From: Verrucomicrobiota bacterium | GTDB taxonomy: Bacteria; Chlamydiota; Chlamydiia; Chlamydiales; Rhabdochlamydiaceae | Reading direction: 5' to 3' | Assembly (NCBI GenBank): GCA_018240015.1 | Contig: JAFEGJ010000005.1 | Span: forward strand, 124,001 to 188,000 | DNA: 64,000 nucleotides | The notes under the pieces: generated by a model | What the model was told of the DNA's origin: nothing | The model's database searches: none | The model's input: only the letters and a program-made list of their open reading frames with translations | Part shown: in pieces, positions 41,755 to 50,030 of the stretch | Numbering within the stretch: the stretch's first letter is position 1 | How the letters are laid out: each line of letters opens with the position of its first letter | Made by a program: the position numbers and the translations under genes

Positions 41755-43107
41755 TTATTTTAAAATAACGTTTCCTTCGTGGTCAAAGGCGATTTTGGCT
41801 TTAGCTAGGTCCCCCGGGGCAGCTTTGGCGATGCGGGCCGCAGGATTAAAGCAAATCGGGATATGGGAAGAGATCATGCCGCATTTGAGCTCTTTTCGAT
41901 AAGCTTCAAGAGTACGACTGATAAAGGGGAGTCCGAGAATAACAGCTTGACGCAGTCTTTTCTCAGGGGTGTCGCCGAGAGAGGGATTGTTGGAGAGGTT
42001 GACGAGAACCGCAGGCATATATGTCGGGGTCCGTTCGTTTATACGCATCCCTTCGACATCGAGCTGGGCTATAATTTTTTGGCGTTCTTTTTCAGGAAGA
42101 GAAGCGATAGCTTCTTTTAGGATAGTGCCTTCCTCGGGTGTAAAAAGTCTGAGCATCGCGCCCACGCGAGCTAGGCATCGGTCGAGAGGGTTTTTTGCAT
42201 TGAACCCAAGCCATGTAGCTCTTTGGGAAACGTATTGATTGTAGGCATCTTGCTCTGTGAATTCCGGATCGAGCAGGGCAAGGCAAGACTGGCGCATAGC
42301 ATCCATCGCTTTGTGGGTTTGCTCGGTATAAACAAAGGAAGAGCCGGGTTTTACGTGAGCCAGAGCACCGGAAACGTCGCAGAGGTGTACAAAGAGATCA
42401 AACTCGAGGGCAAAGTGGTCGGTATTTCTTGCTTTGATCTGATGAAACATCGCAGAACCTCCCTCGAGATGCGTGATGTGGCCATAATGAACCATATGCG
42501 CCGTCGAAGTGAGAAGGTCTTGTGCAGCAGGGGGAAGCACGGAAAAGGTGGGGGAGAGATTGGGATTTGTTTTTAAGAGTTCCATCGCTTCTTGATAAAA
42601 ATCATCTTGATCAGGAGCTGAGACTCCAAAAGGTTTGAAGAGTTCGCGGGCTTTAGGACTTTTGCCCATATCCCCTAAGATAAGGGCGGCTTGGAGAGCG
42701 CGGTGAGTTTCTTCGGGCGTTAGTCCAAAGGTGTTGTTTAAGATGCTCAGGCCTCTTTCATGCAGCTCTTGGAAGTGGGCTGGAGTCAGGCGGACGGAGA
42801 TGGGTTGAGATGCGGTGAAAGATTGGTAGGAGGCATCGCTTCCGTCTAAGATCCATTCTAAACATTGTATGGAGAGGAGAGAGCGGTCGAATTCAGGATA
42901 GGCCTGTCCAAATAATTGCAGGGAATAGCCTTCCCCTGAAGCGACGCCTTCTTCTGTTTTTCGGACTTGATTATCGGCAAGCCAATGGAGCTCAGGGTAG
43001 GCTTCTATAAAAGCTTCTGTCGAGGAGGGAAGAGCCTCGTCGGAGAAAAGAATAGGGGAAGCGAATAAGTTTAAAAAAATTGCAAGTATTGTGAAATTTT
43101 TTTTCAT
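41755..43107 (-). CDS. exported protein of unknown function
   Basis: Protein of 450 residues with a signal peptide (MKKNFTILAIFLNLFASPIL then FSDEALPSS). The ATG has GGAG 6 nt upstream; ten further codons upstream are not needed. The mature protein is soluble-looking and mostly helical. The segment MVHYGHITHLEGG, with FDLFVHLCDVSGALAHV some 30 residues later, has spaced His and Asp residues that recall an HD-type metal site, but the order is not a convincing match. No family is recognised. It stands alone and diverges from murF across 75 bp. Confidence 0.8.
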   Translation of the reverse strand: MKKNFTILAIFLNLFASPILFSDEALPSSTEAFIEAYPELHWLADNQVRKTEEGVASGEGYSLQLFGQAYPEFDRSLLSIQCLEWILDGSDASYQSFTASQPISVRLTPAHFQELHERGLSILNNTFGLTPEETHRALQAALILGDMGKSPKARELFKPFGVSAPDQDDFYQEAMELLKTNPNLSPTFSVLPPAAQDLLTSTAHMVHYGHITHLEGGSAMFHQIKARNTDHFALEFDLFVHLCDVSGALAHVKPGSSFVYTEQTHKAMDAMRQSCLALLDPEFTEQDAYNQYVSQRATWLGFNAKNPLDRCLARVGAMLRLFTPEEGTILKEAIASLPEKERQKIIAQLDVEGMRINERTPTYMPAVLVNLSNNPSLGDTPEKRLRQAVILGLPFISRTLEAYRKELKCGMISSHIPICFNPAARIAKAAPGDLAKAKIAFDHEGNVILK

Positions 43108-43182
43108 AGTGACTCCGTAGAGTTTATTATACCACATTGAGATTTTTGACAGGATCGAGAAGTTTATCTTATATTGAACTTT

Positions 43183-44496
43183 ATGTACTTTTTAAAAAAT
43201 CTCGCAGAACTTATCGATCAGCACATTTCTACCAATCTCACGATTACCACATTTGCCTATGACAGCCGGCTAGTGACTCCTGGAGCCCTTTTTTTTGCAT
43301 TGAAAGGGGAAAAAAGCGATGGCCATAGTTTCTTAAAAGAGGTGGCCGCCAAAGGAGCCGCCTGTGCGATTGTCGACCAAGGATACCGGGGCGAGACGTT
43401 TGGCCTTGTGCTCCTGCGTGTGCCGAAAGTGCTGGATGCACTTCAAATGATAGCACGAAAAATTCAGGAAAAAAGAAACTGCCGCGTCGTGGCAGTCACG
43501 GGCTCGGTTGGGAAAACGACGACGAAGGAATTTTTGTGGTCGCTTCTTTCGTCAAAATGGAAGGTGGCAAAGACACCCGGAAATGCTAACACGCAAATCA
43601 CGTTTCCTATATCGCTTATTCATGAGAAGGATGATGCAGATATCTTGGTAGCGGAAATGGGAATGTCAAAACCCGGAGAACTGGCCCGGCTGGTGACGAT
43701 TGCTCCCCCCGAAGTGGCAGTCGTGACTAATATTGGTCATGCGCACGTGGGATATTTTGCCGATGGAAAGGAAGGGATTGCCCGGGAAAAAGCACAGATT
43801 TTTGCAAATCCTAAAACAAAGATTGCCTTCATTCATGAAGAGGCGATGCAATATAGCGCGATGCACACAGGGAGTTGTGTGAAAAAGACATTTGGCATGA
43901 CGAAGGGCGATTTTGTATTGCACTCCATGGGCGATGAATGGAAAATCAACGAGGGCCCTCATTTTACACTTCCTTTTACGGAAAAGCACATCTGCGTCGA
44001 TTTCTTAGCTGCGGCAGTGGCCGCTCATGGGATGGGAATGTCTTGGGAGGAGATTGCAGCGGCGGCTCCCAAGGTCAAGATGGCCCCTTTAAGGTTTGAA
44101 AAAATCGAGCACAAGGGAATGCTGATCATCAATGATTCGTATAATGCGAGCTATGAATCGATGCAGGCTGCTTTAACACATCTCCCCAAACCGCGGCTGG
44201 GAGGAAAAACGATCTTTGTCTTTGGCGAGATGCCGCAGCTGGGATCTTTTTCGCAAGAAGCTCATCAATCGGTGGCAAAATTAGCTCTGACGACTGTGGA
44301 TCATGCACTCCTCTTTGGAAAAAGTTCGCTGCCAATGTTAGATGTGTTTTCAAAGGGAAATAAACCGGCAGAATATTTTTCCGATTTGCTTAAACTGCAA
44401 GAAACGCTTCTCGATCTCGCGAGACCCGGCGATGTGATTTTGATCAAAGGAGCGAACATCAATAAAATGTGGCAAATATTAGATGGATTTCGTTAA
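43183..44496 (+). CDS. murF: UDP-MurNAc-tripeptide-D-alanyl-D-alanine ligase
   Basis: Cytoplasmic ligase of 437 residues completing the UDP-MurNAc-pentapeptide. ATP-binding loop VAVTGSVGKTTTKEFLWSLL (about residue 106), substrate motifs ANTQITFPISL and VTNIGHAHVGYF, and the C-terminal INDSYNASYESMQAAL are all intact. The N-terminal domain has the YDSR motif (TTFAYDSRLVTPGALFFALK). A TTG 9 nt upstream has better spacing to a GAGAAG motif and is an alternative start. First gene of the peptidoglycan cluster; chlamydial PG is made at the division septum. Confidence 0.95.
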   Translation: MYFLKNLAELIDQHISTNLTITTFAYDSRLVTPGALFFALKGEKSDGHSFLKEVAAKGAACAIVDQGYRGETFGLVLLRVPKVLDALQMIARKIQEKRNCRVVAVTGSVGKTTTKEFLWSLLSSKWKVAKTPGNANTQITFPISLIHEKDDADILVAEMGMSKPGELARLVTIAPPEVAVVTNIGHAHVGYFADGKEGIAREKAQIFANPKTKIAFIHEEAMQYSAMHTGSCVKKTFGMTKGDFVLHSMGDEWKINEGPHFTLPFTEKHICVDFLAAAVAAHGMGMSWEEIAAAAPKVKMAPLRFEKIEHKGMLIINDSYNASYESMQAALTHLPKPRLGGKTIFVFGEMPQLGSFSQEAHQSVAKLALTTVDHALLFGKSSLPMLDVFSKGNKPAEYFSDLLKLQETLLDLARPGDVILIKGANINKMWQILDGFR

Positions 44497-44514
44497 GATC
44501 ACCCTTTTCATTTT

Positions 44515-45726
44515 ATGCTTCTATTGTTAATCCAATATCTCACCCAGATCGGGGTGAAGGTGCCCGCGGCGTTCAACTACTCTTCCACAAGGATGCTCCT
44601 TGCAGCACTCACATCGCTGCTGCTCACGCTGTTTTTAGGTCCCCGCGTTATTAAAAAGCTGTATGAGCTGAAAGTGGGGCAAACAATCGGCGGAATAGAA
44701 GATTGCCCGATGCTCGCCCAGCTTCATGAGAAAAAAAGAAACACGCCGACGATGGGTGGCATTCTCATTCTTCTTTCCATGGTCGTTTCTATGCTCCTTT
44801 GGATGGATTGGAAAAGTCCCTTTTCTTTGATTCTTTTTGTCACAACGGTGGGCCTCGGTGGGATGGGAGCGTACGATGACTATCTGAAAATGAAATATAA
44901 AAGCGCGAAAGGCCTTACTCCACGTAGGAAACTTGTTTTCCAAATCGCACTCAGTAGTCTCGTAGCCGCTTACACGTTGTCTCCGATGCTTGCGGAAAAA
45001 ATCCATGTGGGGGATTGGTTCGAGCCGCCCACGGCCAAAGTGGAGATACAAAAGGGAAGGCCCGTCGTGGCAAAGACGCTTTCTATGCAAGAATATTCCG
45101 AGCGGTATTACATTCCTTTTGTGAAAGATCCTGTCATTATCTTGAGCGGCGGTTTTTTAATTTTGGGACTTTTTTTCACCATTTTTGTCATTACGGGAAG
45201 TTCTAATGCGGTCAACTTAACGGATGGACTGGATGGACTCGCAACAGGATGTATTATTCTGGTATCTCTTGTCTTGGGATTATTCGCTTTTTTATCCAAC
45301 CACGTCGAAATATCAAGGTACTTGAATATTCCCTACATCGAAGGCAGCGCTGAAATTGGTATCTACCTGTTTGCGATGATCGGCGCATGTTTGGGATTTT
45401 TGTGGTACAACGGCTATCCCGCGCAGGTTTTTATGGGAGATACAGGGTCGCTGGCGATGGGAGGAATCCTAGGCGTCTCCGCCGTAATGCTGAGAAGAGA
45501 AGTTCTCCTTGCGCTTGTGGGCGGTATTTTTGTAGCGGAAGCTCTTTCGGTGATTTTGCAAGTACTGAGTTATAAATTCCGCGATAAGAAGCGCATTTTT
45601 TTATGTGCACCCTTGCACCACCATTTTGAATATAAAGGTTGGCCGGAGACGAAAGTAGTCTTGCGATTTTGGATCATCGGTCTCGTGCTGGCTGTCCTTG
45701 GTGTCATATCTTTGAAATTGCAGTAA
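44515..45726 (+). CDS. mraY: phospho-MurNAc-pentapeptide transferase MraY
   Basis: Membrane enzyme of 403 residues making lipid I. Motifs: KKRNTPTMGGILILLSM, GAYDDYLKMKYKSAKGLTPR with the paired Asp, SNAVNLTDGLDGLATG, and the His-rich loop LCAPLHHHFEYKGW. Length exceeds the usual 360 because of an insertion between helices after residue 160 (IHVGDWFEPPTAKVEIQKGR continuing PVV), a soluble loop on the exterior side by topology. The ATG lies 19 nt after murF. Confidence 0.96.
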   Translation: MLLLLIQYLTQIGVKVPAAFNYSSTRMLLAALTSLLLTLFLGPRVIKKLYELKVGQTIGGIEDCPMLAQLHEKKRNTPTMGGILILLSMVVSMLLWMDWKSPFSLILFVTTVGLGGMGAYDDYLKMKYKSAKGLTPRRKLVFQIALSSLVAAYTLSPMLAEKIHVGDWFEPPTAKVEIQKGRPVVAKTLSMQEYSERYYIPFVKDPVIILSGGFLILGLFFTIFVITGSSNAVNLTDGLDGLATGCIILVSLVLGLFAFLSNHVEISRYLNIPYIEGSAEIGIYLFAMIGACLGFLWYNGYPAQVFMGDTGSLAMGGILGVSAVMLRREVLLALVGGIFVAEALSVILQVLSYKFRDKKRIFLCAPLHHHFEYKGWPETKVVLRFWIIGLVLAVLGVISLKLQ

Positions 45727-45729
45727 ATT

Positions 45730-47004
45730 ATGAAAAAAGCGGTGATTATAGGAATGGGCAAGAGCGGAAAAGCCGCCGCCCACTTTCTTGAGGCGCGCGG
45801 CATTGTCACTGCCGGCGTCGATAGCAACGCAGCATCGGGTTTCCCTGCAAAGTTGTCATTCGAGGGCGCAGAGCTTATCGTTATTTCACCCGGTGTTCCA
45901 CCCACAGACTCCAATTATATCCAAGCAAAAACGCTCGGAATACCCATCATTGGGGAAGCGGAGCTCGGGCTTCGAGAACTTCATCAGCCTTGTATTGGGA
46001 TCACTGGAAGCAACGGAAAAACGACAGTGACAATGCTCGTAGAACATGTGCTTTTAAAAAGCGGGAAAAAAGCGCGCGCTATCGGTAATGTCGGAACTCC
46101 CTTCACCGAATACGCCCTGCATCCCGACCCCGAAGAAATTATCGTAGCCGAACTGAGCTCCTACCAACTCGAAACCCTGCACGCTAAAGTTTTTGATGCG
46201 GGCATTGTTTTGAACATCACACCCAATCATCTCGATCGGTATACATCGATGGAAGAATATGCGCGGGCAAAAATGCGTTTGCAAGAATGCATGAAAGATA
46301 ATGCTGCTTTATTTATTTATCAAAATGTCGCTGACGATTTTGGTTTTCTTCTGCATAATTCTTTCGCAACATTTGGAGCGAAGGGGAGTGATTTTAGTAC
46401 CGACAAAATCACTGTACAAGAAGGGGAAACAATTGCATACTTTTTGCCGATACGATATAGAAGTTGGGGAATTCACGAGAGTGAAAATGCGCTAGCAGCC
46501 TGGCTACTTTGCAGGCATTTTGGTGTGAGCACTGAGGATTTTTTGCATGCTTTGGAGAGCTTTCAAAAGCCTGCCCATCGCATCGAATTTGTCACCGAAA
46601 TCGATAAGGTGTCGTTTTACGATGACAGCAAAGGCACTAGTGTAGATGCCACAATGAAGGCCGTCGCTTCGATGATAGGAGAAGTGATTTTGATTGTGGG
46701 CGGCATGGACAAAGGGGGATCTTACGCACCTTGGAAAGAATTTCAAGGAAAGGTAAGACGAGTGATCGCCCTTGGCCTTGCTGCGAAAAAAATAGCTGAG
46801 GAGCTATCAGGGACACTAACGGTCGATATTGCAACATCGCTCGAGGAAGCTGTCGATTGGGCCGCGAAGTCGGCCAAAGAGGGTGATAGCGTTTTATTAT
46901 CGCCGGGGTGTTCGAGCCTAGATATGTTCCGTGATTATGCCCATCGTGGAGATGAGTTTAAACGTTTTGTATACAATTTAAGGGAGAGGAGAAAAACTAC
47001 ATGA
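45730..47004 (+). CDS. murD: UDP-MurNAc-L-alanine-D-glutamate ligase
   Basis: Adds D-glutamate to UDP-MurNAc-L-Ala; 424 residues. The N-terminal Rossmann part begins KKAVIIGMGKSGKAAAHFLE, the ATP loop is CIGITGSNGKTTVTMLVEHV, then NITPNHLDRY and the C-terminal FYDDSKGTSVDATMKAV and IVGGMDKGGSY are standard. It starts 3 nt after mraY and its stop overlaps the LysM gene (ATGA). Confidence 0.96.
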   Translation: MKKAVIIGMGKSGKAAAHFLEARGIVTAGVDSNAASGFPAKLSFEGAELIVISPGVPPTDSNYIQAKTLGIPIIGEAELGLRELHQPCIGITGSNGKTTVTMLVEHVLLKSGKKARAIGNVGTPFTEYALHPDPEEIIVAELSSYQLETLHAKVFDAGIVLNITPNHLDRYTSMEEYARAKMRLQECMKDNAALFIYQNVADDFGFLLHNSFATFGAKGSDFSTDKITVQEGETIAYFLPIRYRSWGIHESENALAAWLLCRHFGVSTEDFLHALESFQKPAHRIEFVTEIDKVSFYDDSKGTSVDATMKAVASMIGEVILIVGGMDKGGSYAPWKEFQGKVRRVIALGLAAKKIAEELSGTLTVDIATSLEEAVDWAAKSAKEGDSVLLSPGCSSLDMFRDYAHRGDEFKRFVYNLRERRKTT

Positions 47005-47708
47005 ATCGAAGAGACACCATTATTATCGCAGTCCTTCTCAACGCAGGACTCTTGATCGTTCTTTTTGCCACCAGTTTGAAATCGGAAACTACGCCATCGG
47101 ATGCAGTGCCTGTGATTGCGCAGGTCGAGCAGCCCGCCCCGACAATTGTCTCGGCGCCCATGACAGCTGCCGATATGCAGCCGCTTCCATCTGCAAGCAG
47201 CATGGCAAATGGCGTGCAAGTTTCTTCCATCGCCGACGAAGTCGAGCAAGCTGCGCGTCAATACACGCCGCCCGCCGTCGCAACCGAATCTACAACAAAT
47301 TTTGCCGCTGAAATCGCCGCGATCAATCCGCCTACTCCCGCATTTGAGCCGAAGCCCGAGCCTTCGTACAAAGAAGTGAAAGTGAAAAAAGGAGATGCTC
47401 TCGAGAAAATTGCGCGTCATCACCATGTTTCAGTAGACGAGCTCATGAAAGCCAATCAACTCACATCGACGCGTCTCAAGATCGGACAAACTCTCAAAAT
47501 TCCTTCTAAGCAAACCGAAGTTGCCGCTGCAGCCCCTTCAGAAATTACAGACGCGGCAGTGAAATATTATACAGTAAAACCAGGAGACAATCCCTGGACC
47601 ATTGCTGTGAAGAACCACATGAAAGTCGAAGATCTCTTGAAGCTCAACAACATGAATGAGCAACAAGCTAAGCGCCTCAAAGTTGGTGATAAGTTGCGCA
47701 TCCAATGA
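47001..47708 (+). CDS. LysM-domain membrane-anchored protein (NlpD-like, without peptidase domain)
   Basis: Protein of 235 residues. A membrane anchor near the N-terminus (TIIIAVLLNAGLLIVLFATS) is followed by a Pro/Ala-rich linker. Two LysM modules follow, about 122-170 (YKEVKVKKGDALEKIARHHH) and 188-234 (KYYTVKPGDNPWTIAVKNHM). LysM binds N-acetylglucosamine in peptidoglycan. The M23 peptidase of full NlpD is missing. Wedged between murD and ftsW with 4-nt overlaps on both sides, the same place as the LysM protein in C. trachomatis as I recall, so a division role is likely. Confidence 0.9.
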   Translation: MNRRDTIIIAVLLNAGLLIVLFATSLKSETTPSDAVPVIAQVEQPAPTIVSAPMTAADMQPLPSASSMANGVQVSSIADEVEQAARQYTPPAVATESTTNFAAEIAAINPPTPAFEPKPEPSYKEVKVKKGDALEKIARHHHVSVDELMKANQLTSTRLKIGQTLKIPSKQTEVAAAAPSEITDAAVKYYTVKPGDNPWTIAVKNHMKVEDLLKLNNMNEQQAKRLKVGDKLRIQ

Positions 47709-48799
47709 GCAGACAAGGTTTTGCGCTGCTGATTTGTGTTCTGATCCTTTTTGCGATGGGTCTTTCGATGGTATTTAACACGACAGCAGCCGAAGTGCTC
47801 GACAGGGCGCTCCCTCGCAGCACGCATCACGCGCTCATCAAGCAGCTTCTCTATGCACTCCTCGGAGTTTTAGGCGCCATAGTCGTATGGTTCGTTGGAT
47901 ATGAGCAACTCCTGCGTCTGAGCGGCCCTCTACTCATCATGGGGTCAACGTTTCTCGTGCTGGTTTTCGTTCCCGGAATTGGGCAAAACATCAACGGCGC
48001 GCATAGGTGGATTGGCATCGGCGGATATTCCCTACAACCTTCGGAGTTTGTGAAATACCTAATCCCGATGTACTACATCCACAAAATAACGACGATGGCG
48101 CAGCCGATTCTCCTGAAGGATCTCTTAAAACTCTTAGGGCAAATAGCCATTCCCTTAGGACTTATTTGGATTGAGCCTGATAACGGAACAGCGGTGATCA
48201 TTATCGCTTCGCTTGTCGTGCTTTTTTTTCTCACGAAAATCAGATGGGTGTATTGGGGCCTGCCGATTTTGATCATGACGGGTGTTGGAGCCTTAGCCGC
48301 GTCGCAGATGCCCCACGTGCAAAATCGCATCCAGATTTTTTTGCATCCCGAGCTCGATCTTCAGGGTAAAGGGCACCAGCCACACCAAGCGAAAATCGCT
48401 GCAGGATCCGGAGGGTTTTGGGGAAAAGGTCTTGCCGAGAGCATGCAAAAACTCAACTACCTTCCCGAAGCGCGGAGTGATTATATCGCCGCCATCTTCG
48501 CAGAAGAATTTGGTTTTGTCGGTATTTCTTTGCTGATCCTCATCTACATGTTCATCGGCTATTTGGGATTTTCGATCGCGGGCAAAGCAGATAATACGCG
48601 GGCGTTTTATCTTGCTGCCATCTTAACGTTTTTAATTTGTTTCCAAGCTTTTTTAAATCTCGGCGTGGTCTCTGGACTTCTTCCGAGCAAAGGAACCAAC
48701 CTTCCCTTTTTTAGCCAAGGAGGTTCCAACCTACTCGCCAACTTTATTATGGTCTGCATCCTACTCAACATTTCGGAGCCTAAAACAGCCAATGCCTAA
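47705..48799 (+). CDS. ftsW: FtsW/RodA/SpoVE-family glycan polymerase
   Basis: Membrane protein of 364 residues with about 10 helices, the SEDS peptidoglycan polymerase of division. Motifs: NINGAHRWIGIGGYSLQPSE (continuing FVKY), IWIEPDNGTAVIII with the conserved Asp, GKGLAESMQKLNYLPEARSD continuing YIAAIFAEEFGFVG, and LPFFSQGGSNLLANFI. Overlaps the LysM gene by 4 nt and murG by 8 nt. Confidence 0.95.
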   Translation: MSRQGFALLICVLILFAMGLSMVFNTTAAEVLDRALPRSTHHALIKQLLYALLGVLGAIVVWFVGYEQLLRLSGPLLIMGSTFLVLVFVPGIGQNINGAHRWIGIGGYSLQPSEFVKYLIPMYYIHKITTMAQPILLKDLLKLLGQIAIPLGLIWIEPDNGTAVIIIASLVVLFFLTKIRWVYWGLPILIMTGVGALAASQMPHVQNRIQIFLHPELDLQGKGHQPHQAKIAAGSGGFWGKGLAESMQKLNYLPEARSDYIAAIFAEEFGFVGISLLILIYMFIGYLGFSIAGKADNTRAFYLAAILTFLICFQAFLNLGVVSGLLPSKGTNLPFFSQGGSNLLANFIMVCILLNISEPKTANA

Positions 48800-49868
48800 G
48801 ATAATCATCGCCACTGGGGGTACAGGAGGACACATCTTCCCTGCCCAATATTTAGCCGAAGAACTGATACAGAGGGGCGTAGAAGTGCTCTTTGTCGGAG
48901 GAGGTCTCGACACAAATCGGTATTTTCGCAAAGACCGCTTTCCCCACCGCTCTATCACTTCCCATTCTTTAAGAGGATGGGGATTATTTCGAGGAATTCT
49001 CGATATTTTTCGCGGCATAAGGGAGTGCCGGCGTATTCTCGAAGAAGAAAAACCCGATCTCGTGATCGGTTTTGGAAGTTTTTATGTTTTTCCCGTTCTT
49101 GTCGCGACAAGACTTAAAGGAATTCCGTATGTTCTCTTTGAGCCCAATGCCGTTCCGGGAAAAGTCAACCGCCTCTTTTCCAAAAAAGCCCTTTTCACCG
49201 CCGTACAATTTTTCTCCGCATCCAAAAAATTGAAAGGCAACTCTGTCGAAGTGCAAATGCCCACTGCAAAAGTGGAAAAAGCCGATATCGCACGGGCCCG
49301 CGAATATTTCTACCTCGATGCACACCGTCCCACTATCCTCGTTTTCGGAGGTTCCCAAGGAGCCGAAGCGATCAACAACCTCATGGCCGAAGCCGTCGTT
49401 CTTTTTCCTCCTGGCGAAGTACCGTTTCAGATCATCCACATCACGGGGAAAACCGATCGCGCGCAGAACCTCAGGAGCCACTACGAAGAACTGGGCCTTA
49501 AAAGTTGCGTCAAAGCCTTCGAAGAAAAGATGTCGCTTGCATGGAGCGCGGCTGATCTCGTCATCTGCAGGTCAGGCGCAGCGACGGTAGCGGAGCAAAT
49601 TGCCTACGGCATCCCAGCTCTCTTCATTCCGTTTCCTAAAGCAGCCGATGATCACCAAACTTATAACGCACGATTTGTCGAAGAGGCGGTGCAAGGCGGA
49701 CGTGTCTTCGCTCAGCATCTACTTACCCCTGAGAAGCTCAAAAATGAACTCGAAATCCTTCTCGACCCCATTTTGCAGCAAAAAATGCGCACAGCCCTGG
49801 CTGTTTCTCAACAAGGGCCCCAAAAACCCGATTTGTTTAATATTATACTAGACCTCTTGCGTAACTAA
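48792..49868 (+). CDS. murG: lipid II synthase MurG
   Basis: Peripheral-membrane GlcNAc transferase converting lipid I to lipid II; 358 residues. N-terminal GGTGGHIFPAQYLAEEL loop, FEPNAVPGKVNRLFSK, FGGSQGAEAINNLM, SGAATVAEQIAYGIPALFIP and PFPKAADDHQTYNA are all present. The final codons and stop lie within the outer arm of the foldback element that separates it from murC. Confidence 0.96.
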   Translation: MPKIIIATGGTGGHIFPAQYLAEELIQRGVEVLFVGGGLDTNRYFRKDRFPHRSITSHSLRGWGLFRGILDIFRGIRECRRILEEEKPDLVIGFGSFYVFPVLVATRLKGIPYVLFEPNAVPGKVNRLFSKKALFTAVQFFSASKKLKGNSVEVQMPTAKVEKADIARAREYFYLDAHRPTILVFGGSQGAEAINNLMAEAVVLFPPGEVPFQIIHITGKTDRAQNLRSHYEELGLKSCVKAFEEKMSLAWSAADLVICRSGAATVAEQIAYGIPALFIPFPKAADDHQTYNARFVEEAVQGGRVFAQHLLTPEKLKNELEILLDPILQQKMRTALAVSQQGPQKPDLFNIILDLLRN

Positions 49869-50021
49869 GGGTTCGTCGCTTTTCTGAGAATTTTTGGCAA
49901 ATTTTCCGTTTCTTCATTGGGGGTAATATGCGCAAGCTGATATAACCCCCAATGAAGAAATGAAAAAGTTTGCTCAAAAAGTCCGGAAAATCGACAGAAC
50001 ATTAGTTATGCAAGAGGTCTA
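49849..50021. repeat. foldback element C between murG and murC
   Basis: Imperfect palindrome of 173 nt. The outer arms TAGACCTCTTGCGTAACTAA (start) and its reverse complement at the end match 19 of 20. The complementarity goes on through GTTC-GTCG...TTTC segments to a strong inner stem TTCTTCATTGGGGGT / ACCCCCAATGAAGAA around 49940. The core sequence differs from the elements at 22.3 and 41.5 kb, but size and placement are the same. It includes the last six codons and stop of murG at one end and AGAGG, the likely murC Shine-Dalgarno, at the other, 9 nt from the murC start. Confidence 0.85.
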
Positions 50022-50030
50022 TTAGACACT

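Noticed and set aside
7321-50021. Foldback elements as ordinary Rho-independent terminators
   Set aside because: They are 160-173 nt with long imperfect arms, lack a T-tract and include ribosome sites of the next gene.
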